A DNA stretch of 22,500 nt from NCBI GenBank assembly GCA_027972325.1, contig JAPMOS010000297.1, positions 1 through 22,500 of the forward strand, in the 5' to 3' direction. This DNA comes from Paratrimastix pyriformis (taxonomy: Eukaryota > Preaxostyla > Paratrimastigidae). The position numbers were made by a program, and so were the translations under genes. This document shows positions 18,772 through 22,500 of this stretch, one piece after another. The notes under the pieces were generated by a model. That model worked only from the letters and a program-made list of their open reading frames with translations, made no database searches and was not told where the DNA came from. Position 1 is the stretch's first letter. Each line of letters starts with the position of its first letter.

Positions 18772-18854
18772 TGTAGTCACTCTCAAGGGACGTTGGCAAT
18801 GGCTGAATCTCTTGGTGGGGCAAACCAGGGGGAAACAACCCTATTCCCACAACA
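18772..18854 (-). repeat. 5' LTR of block B
   Basis: 83 bp, identical to 16616-16698. At 83 bp these are among the shortest LTRs, as in TRIM and TR-GAG elements. The bases just downstream on the minus strand (gtaatattactcgtcg) should hold the primer-binding site; I cannot assign a tRNA to it. Confidence 0.92.
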
Positions 18855-18858
18855 CAGT

Positions 18859-19241
18859 TTGTATTGAAAATTGAACGCGTCAAAACTTGTGCAGCCCCGT
18901 GCACGTTAAGTAACTGTCAGATTTCTTAGCAAATGTCGAGCTATCTTATTCATATGATGCACTTTCGGAAAAGCCGTGGCAGTGAACGTCGATCTACGCT
19001 CCGTCACGAGTTACCGTTTTCGTACAGGAAAAATGTTGGAAATTTCTAAGTCAACCTTATCACATAGTAAAGTTAAGGTTGCATCACAACTAATGAAAAC
19101 GAGGCAAAAATCAACATTGGAGCCCTCAACTACGCACAAAAGCCTATTAGAATATAATGTCAGATTGAGTATGTCACCATTCTGTCAAAAGGTGATACTC
19201 CATGTCAAATTTTTTTTTGTGACAGATGAAACTTTTTATGC
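18859..19241 (+). other. AT-rich TIR-element DNA with short ORF
   Basis: A plus-strand frame near 18976-19245 reads AVNVDLRSVTSYRFRTGKML and continues Lys/Ser-rich. It looks like coding sequence of the TIR element, but no start or family can be set. It may belong with the next ORF. Confidence 0.4.
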
Positions 19242-19607
19242 ATGATTTGTATGAAACGCATCATGTTCCTCTCAATAAACCTTGATTCGACGCAGAAAAC
19301 GCTCATTTTGAACCAGTGGATGAACAAAAATCCAAATTACCTAACTCTTATAGGCACTCATCTTGTCACCAATTCAGTCACCAGAAGTAGGTATTTTGTA
19401 GTAATCCGGGGCTTATACACTGATCAAATCATTAATAATGTGACGAGTGAAGCCGCAATACCAGTTTTTGTTGGAACAGATAACAAAGGACTTGAATTGT
19501 CACCAACATCAACTTTAACGAGAACTTATGACTATTCGATATTAGATGAAACAGGACAACCCACAACAGATGTAGTGACTGTAAACATGTTATTTAGAGT
19601 GGACTAA
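19242..19607 (+). CDS. orphan ORF, beta-rich small protein
   Basis: 121 codons from ATG to TAA; a later in-frame ATG (MFLSIN) is an equally possible start. The sequence alternates short hydrophobic strands (SRYFVVIRGLY, AIPVFVG, DVVTVNMLFRV) with Thr/Ser/Asn loops, which suggests an all-beta fold. No signal peptide or membrane span is seen. Virus structural proteins often look like this, but I cannot name a family. It meets the convergent ORF at 19604-19888, the stops overlapping by about four bases. Codon use is AT-rich like its surroundings. Confidence 0.5.
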   Translation: MICMKRIMFLSINLDSTQKTLILNQWMNKNPNYLTLIGTHLVTNSVTRSRYFVVIRGLYTDQIINNVTSEAAIPVFVGTDNKGLELSPTSTLTRTYDYSILDETGQPTTDVVTVNMLFRVD

Positions 19608-19888
19608 GAAGGAGAGAGCTTTTGTAGCACGAGTTTAATACCATTTCCTAAGTCTTTTGTGAAGAACACGCCTAAGGATGGAGTCTCTCGTATTCTGTAT
19701 CTGAAGACTGTAGCAGTTTTATGAACCCGTTTGATTGGTACCAATTTATGCTTTTTTAACCATGTGCGACATTGATTTGGCTTAAATTTAGCTATTTCGA
19801 AGAGGACTGTAACGATATTAAACTTAGTATCGAGCGACATGTCTGAAGGCACCTCGGGTGAATCATCTGTAGCAGTTTTGACTTTCAT
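19604..19888 (-). CDS. orphan ORF, basic small protein
   Basis: 94 codons with an ATG at 19888. The N-terminus is acidic (DDSPEVPSDMSLD), followed by a helical part (FNIVTVLFEIAKF) and a basic C-terminal half with KPNQCRTWLKKHKLVPIKR and RYRIRETPSLG. The charge pattern would suit a nucleic-acid binding protein, but no family is recognised. It converges on the upstream plus-strand ORF with touching ends and leaves a ~70-bp AT-rich divergent gap to the next plus-strand ORF, which could hold promoters for both. Confidence 0.5.
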   Translation of the reverse strand: MKVKTATDDSPEVPSDMSLDTKFNIVTVLFEIAKFKPNQCRTWLKKHKLVPIKRVHKTATVFRYRIRETPSLGVFFTKDLGNGIKLVLQKLSPS

Positions 19889-19961
19889 TGTTGAATGTAA
19901 TAATATAAGCAGGGAAAAATAATCGAAGTATTTTTTTCTCCATCAATTATATTAGTAACGA
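19889..19961. promoter_or_regulatory. divergent intergenic gap
   Basis: 73 bp, strongly AT-rich, between two divergent start codons (19888 minus, 19962 plus). It contains taataatataag-like and aagtatttttttctcc stretches. A shared bidirectional promoter is a reasonable inference from layout; no defined motif was identified. Confidence 0.35.
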
Positions 19962-20714
19962 ATGCCACAACGAAAACGTTCATCTTATGCAGCACCAGGT
20001 GAATCAGCACCTCATGGTTCATCATGGACAAAGAAGGCAGATTACATAGTCAAAGCCATGTCAAAACAAATGGGTGGTGGAAGTGCCATAATTGACAACT
20101 TACAACAAATTAATAAGACAGATGGATTGCTTAACCCGGAACAAATGTATGTGACTCAGCCGGAAATGAAGGCAAATGAAGATTTTGAACTCGGGATATA
20201 CCGTTTTTATCGAACAGGTGATACGTATTGGGCACTTGCATTACAGCAACATCCATACAAAGCGGATGATGATAAACGAACAGTTCATGAACTGATTGGA
20301 CGTACAGTGTCAGCATTTGAACAGATTCCAATCGATGAAGCGATCTTTAAGCGGGCACTACGGATGCATCATGAAGCACCAAAAATCACACAACCGTTTT
20401 ATGCAAAGGCATTGGAAAATGACACGGCACTTAAATATACAGCTCTTGTTGCACAATACAAAGAATGCCAGGAAACATTGCCGGAATTTGTCAAAAAGTA
20501 TGGTGCTCAATCAAAAATCGTCGAAGGACTTAGAACAGAAATGGCAGAACTTGCCGCCTTAATTCAGGAAATGAATGACAGCGATAAACTTGGTGCAGAC
20601 CTTGCGAAGCTTTTCCAGGCTAACCTTGCAGCAGAAGCCAACATCCTCAACAGGATTGTTCCAAAGGCAGGAGCCGTGTCTGTATGGACTAAAGAAGAAG
20701 TTCAGCGCATTTGA
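19962..20714 (+). CDS. orphan ORF, 250 residues, helical
   Basis: The frame runs ATG (MPQRKRSSYAAPGESAP) to TGA and is the longest clean ORF in the AT-rich element. The N-terminus is basic and Ser/Pro-rich. The middle is mixed (FELGIYRFYRTGDTYWALAL; PFYAKALENDTALKYTALVA). The C-terminal third is a long charged helix, probably coiled coil (IVEGLRTEMAELAALIQEM; LGADLAKLFQANLAAEANIL). There is no zinc motif, Walker motif or membrane span. A structural or scaffold protein of a virus-like element fits, but the family is not recognised. An overlapping frame continues with IPKAPEAPVDLAHPGA to about 20775. Codon use matches the AT-rich element. Confidence 0.6.
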   Translation: MPQRKRSSYAAPGESAPHGSSWTKKADYIVKAMSKQMGGGSAIIDNLQQINKTDGLLNPEQMYVTQPEMKANEDFELGIYRFYRTGDTYWALALQQHPYKADDDKRTVHELIGRTVSAFEQIPIDEAIFKRALRMHHEAPKITQPFYAKALENDTALKYTALVAQYKECQETLPEFVKKYGAQSKIVEGLRTEMAELAALIQEMNDSDKLGADLAKLFQANLAAEANILNRIVPKAGAVSVWTKEEVQRI

Positions 20715-20775
20715 TTGGATGAAAATTCCAAAAGCTCCTGAAGCTCCAGTAGATTTAGCACATCCGGGAGCATAA

Positions 20776-20867
20776 GCTTAAATATTAGCAAAACTCATAA
20801 TCCATTTTGATTCCTATTTATATCTAAGTAGATATGAATAAGTTTAAAATAGTGCAGAACGATTCAT
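20776..20867. other. AT-rich intergenic gap
   Basis: Short AT-rich gap between convergent coding-like sequences. It contains tatttatatctaagtagatatgaataag with a small inverted repeat (atctaagtagat). A terminator or polyadenylation zone is plausible but not shown. Confidence 0.3.
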
Positions 20868-20954
20868 TTAGAATCCAGCTCCGGCAGGATGTTCTTCAGC
20901 CTCCTTTCTCAGTTCTTCTAATCGTGCAGCGCTCACAGCACCAGTGTAACCTTC
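20868..20954 (-). pseudogene. C-terminal fragment of an element gene at the block C junction
   Basis: Minus-strand frame ending at a TAA at 20868-20870. It reads GYTGAVSAARLEELRKEAEE and ends HPAGAGF, a natural-looking helical C-terminus. The frame begins right at the (CA)n tail of the adjoining retroposon end, so the rest of the gene seems cut off by block C. Family unknown. Confidence 0.45.
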
Positions 20955-21129
20955 GTGTGTGTGTGTGTGTGTGTGATACTTCCCGGCTTGCGCCGAGTCC
21001 GGACTCGGGCCGAAGCCCGCGGGTAACATGATCCCCCCCGGGCCGCCTTCCCGCAGAACAAGTCCTGCAGAAAGAGCACCCCAGGGAGTTCATGGGTCGG
21101 CTACCGTCCCTCCAGGGGCGGTCACCGCC
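20955..21129 (-). mobile_element. SINE-like retroposon, second copy
   Basis: This ~175-bp unit is homologous along its length to 2222-2391, from GCGGTGACCGCCCC at the 5' end to the (CA)n tail. The hairpin at 21006-21019 has a UUCG loop on the minus strand, and GTTACCCG precedes it. A 16-bp palindrome, ccgagtccggactcgg, lies beside the hairpin. Target duplications are not clear here (only cttc on both sides), so it could be the 3' end of a longer unit that includes the neighbouring ORF. Confidence 0.7.
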
Positions 21130-21139
21130 GACTTCCGGA

Positions 21140-21895
21140 CTACGGCTCTTCTTTCATTCCAGCCTCGAATATTTCGCACTTCTTCCTTTGCTGAATCGCT
21201 ATGAGCATCGTTTTCCTGATTCCTGCCAGCTCGCTCCCAACCTCCTTTTGAGTGTCTTCATCCACAATTCCCATTTCCGCTGCCAGTCTACATGCATTCG
21301 CATATTCCATCTTAAAGCCGCACTTTGCTCTCAACCTCCTCATCACCTTCGTCACCACCGCCTCCGAGATCCCCCTCCAGTTGTAAAGTGTATCCCCATC
21401 TCTCGGGCGGCCCTCATAGTTCGCCTGCACCGTTCGACTTCCGGCCTCCTTCCTCAACATCGCCTCCAGAGCCCACAACGGGGCTGGATCCATCGGGAAT
21501 CTCTCCCTAGCCCGCCCATTCTCAAACATCAAAATCCCCACATCAAACCGCGCCTTCCCCACCACTTTCCTCCCAGTCCGCCAGAAACTCGGCTCCCAAA
21601 AAGCAAACCCACCCTCCTGGATGATGAAAAGCTCACTCATCTGAATGTCCCCCTTGATCGCCAAGCTCACACCGTGCTTCGGCTCACTCCCCGGCTGGAT
21701 TCTGTTCGCTTTCCCTTCCCCGTACGGCACAATAACAATGCATCTAAACGCTCTTTTCCCTCCTCTGCCAATCGGACTCTCCGCCCACTCTCCAATTGCT
21801 CGGAAAAACCGATCCATCTCCTCCTGGGGGTTATATTCCGGATTCGCATAAATCAACAAGTCCCGATTCTCCTTAAATAGCCCGTACCCATCCAC
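21140..21895 (-). CDS. orphan ORF, about 250 residues
   Basis: The open frame runs on the minus strand to a TAG. Its 5' limit has no ATG; a ttcag acceptor-like site lies next to it, so this may be an exon or a start-less remnant. GC content (near 50%) is above that of the TIR element's genes. Visible blocks: ENRDLLIYANPEYNPQEEM, FRCIVIVPYGEGKANRI, FIIQEGGFAFWEPSFW, RFDVGILMFENGRARERFP and a C-terminal helical part (VVTKVMRRLRAKCGF, QKEVGSELAGIRKTMLIAI). It has balanced composition and looks like a true folded alpha/beta protein. I do not recognise the family. It lies between two related retroposon ends in the same orientation, so it may be carried cargo, or the coding part of a longer retroposon. 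Confidence 0.5.
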   Translation of the reverse strand: MDGYGLFKENRDLLIYANPEYNPQEEMDRFFRAIGEWAESPIGRGGKRAFRCIVIVPYGEGKANRIQPGSEPKHGVSLAIKGDIQMSELFIIQEGGFAFWEPSFWRTGRKVVGKARFDVGILMFENGRARERFPMDPAPLWALEAMLRKEAGSRTVQANYEGRPRDGDTLYNWRGISEAVVTKVMRRLRAKCGFKMEYANACRLAAEMGIVDEDTQKEVGSELAGIRKTMLIAIQQRKKCEIFEAGMKEEP

Positions 21896-21907
21896 TGAAC
21901 CCCCCAG

Positions 21908-22032
21908 GTGTGTGTGTCATACTATTTCGACTGCCAGTAACTGCGCGCAAAACACAGAAAACTGAAACAGAGGAAAATCCGTTAATCCGGTCGAAACCGG
22001 CGGGTAACATGCCGACCTAGACCCCTTCAGGG
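21908..22032 (-). mobile_element. third related retroposon 3' end
   Basis: On the minus strand: GTTACCCG, then hairpin CCGGT-TTCG-ACCGG (22000-21987), ATTAACGG and, after about 60 bp, TATGACACACACACC. The start and tail match the other two copies (2222-2391, 20955-21129), while the middle differs, so it is a related but distinct family. It ends against the inner edge of the right TIR. Confidence 0.55.
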
Positions 22033-22500
22033 CACCACAGGGAAATTTTCCAATAAACTGCCAATTTATTCCCTGTAAAAGTTTATTGGCCATACGAACG
22101 AGCAAAAACTGAGAATAAATGAGAATAAATCGACAATTTTTCGACATTAAAATTTACAGGCCATTTATTGCCCATTCAAATTCAACGACAATAAAACTGA
22201 TACTATAATGGCCATTCAAACCTTACTGACAGTTTTACCGGCCATACAAAGAAGACGTGAGGAGAAAATATTACTGACAGTTTTACCGGCCATAGAAGGA
22301 AAATATTACTGGCAGTTTTACCGGCCATACAAAGAAGACAGAAGGAAAATATTACTGGCAGTTTTACCGGCCATACAAAGAAGACAGAAGGAAAATATTA
22401 CTGGCAGTTTTACCGGCCATACAAAGAAGACGTGAGGAAAATACGGGAAAACGGCGCGGAGCCATGTCGGCAGAAGCTGTTGTTTCGTAGTCGGGAGAAA
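22033..22500. repeat. right terminal inverted repeat, cut by window end
   Basis: This is the inverted partner of 10915-11448. It holds five units of the same 46-bp minisatellite (about 22225-22440, reversed), one fewer than the left repeat, in the same order of variants including the short unit. The match continues to the last base of the window, so the true end of the element lies outside. Confidence 0.95.

Larger units (their letters stand above)
16616..18854 (-). mobile_element. inserted block B: short LTR retroelement with gag and protease (TR-GAG-like)
   Basis: Two identical 83-bp direct repeats bound the element. On the minus strand they start TGTTGTGGG and end GACTACA, the TG...CA form of LTRs. 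The 4-mer cagt flanks both ends (16612-16615 and 18855-18858), a target-site duplication of the usual size. A purine tract, aaggagggtgg, precedes the 3' LTR on the minus strand. Inside are gag, a CCHC zinc knuckle and an aspartic protease motif, but no reverse transcriptase, RNase H or integrase, and there is no room for them in 2.24 kb. It is thus a non-autonomous Gypsy-like element of the kind called TR-GAG. Identical LTRs imply a recent insertion. The coding part is in more than one frame and looks broken. Confidence 0.9.
10915..22500. mobile_element. large AT-rich TIR element with nested insertions
   Basis: Inverted repeats at 10915-11448 and 22033-22500 enclose about 10.6 kb; the right repeat runs off the window. 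The element's own DNA is AT-rich (11449-13310, 16373-16615, 18855-20954) and sharply different from the GC-rich blocks inserted in it. Removing the three blocks would leave about 5 kb including repeats. Its ORFs are small and mostly orphan. Zinc-ribbon-like fragments near 12,770-12,850 recall viral VLTF3. Long TIRs and such genes suggest a relative of Polintons or Polinton-like viruses, but polymerase, integrase, packaging ATPase and capsid were not seen. It looks broken, with at least several interruptions besides the insertions. TIR identity is high, so the element is not ancient. Confidence 0.8.

Noticed and set aside
11449-20954. Full Polinton or virophage gene set
   Set aside because: I looked for polymerase B, retroviral-type integrase, packaging ATPase, protease and capsid motifs in the AT-rich parts and found none I could defend, so the family is given only as a possibility.
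1-22500. tRNA or rRNA genes
   Set aside because: No T-arm-like GGTTCGAATCC with matching acceptor stem and no rRNA core sequence was noticed on either strand by eye.

Overview
The window is repeat-dominated nuclear DNA of a eukaryote. It carries a DIRS-type retroelement, a short LTR retroelement, SINE-like retroposon ends, huge C-rich and pyrimidine-rich simple repeats, and a large AT-rich element with long terminal inverted repeats. Nothing is laid out like a bacterial operon. GC-rich flanks with long microsatellites, around an AT-rich inverted-repeat element with virus-like features, best fit a unicellular protist or alga. The species cannot be told from sequence alone.

Region 1 (about 46-6521, minus strand) is one DIRS-family retroelement: gag-like ORF, reverse transcriptase, RNase H, Dam-like methyltransferase domain and tyrosine recombinase, bounded by a 77-bp inverted repeat (87-163 and 6445-6521). 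A ~170-bp SINE-like retroposon with a (CA)n tail and an 8-bp target duplication sits inside it at 2222-2391.

Region 2 (6522-10914) is low-complexity host DNA. It has a diverged ~120-bp duplication (6985-7105 and 7450-7575), a C-rich minisatellite (7107-8240), ~730 bp of (CCT)/(CAC) triplets (9235-9965) and more pyrimidine-rich sequence. Small exon-like islands lie between them; one (10431-10493) resembles the core of an Atg4-type cysteine protease. This may be a host gene with microsatellite-swollen introns, but that is tentative.

Region 3 (10915 to past the window end) is one large element with terminal inverted repeats of about 530 bp (left) and at least 468 bp (right). Each holds a 46-bp minisatellite. 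Its own AT-rich DNA (11449-13310, 16373-16615, 18855-20954) has several orphan ORFs and fragments, including zinc-ribbon-like pieces that recall the VLTF3 late transcription factor of large DNA viruses. I treat it as a fossil that may belong to the Polinton or Polinton-like-virus world; no polymerase, integrase, ATPase or clear capsid gene is visible. Three GC-rich blocks lie inside it: (A) 13317-16372, two tandem copies of a ~1.46-kb unit bounded by a 19-bp inverted repeat; (B) 16616-18854, an LTR retroelement with identical 83-bp LTRs, gag, zinc knuckle and aspartic protease but no polymerase; (C) about 20955-22032, two related retroposon 3' ends flanking a 251-codon orphan ORF.

The most interesting observations are the nested structure of region 3, the covarying tetraloop hairpin shared by three retroposon ends, and the tandem 1.46-kb unit, which matches no family I recognise.
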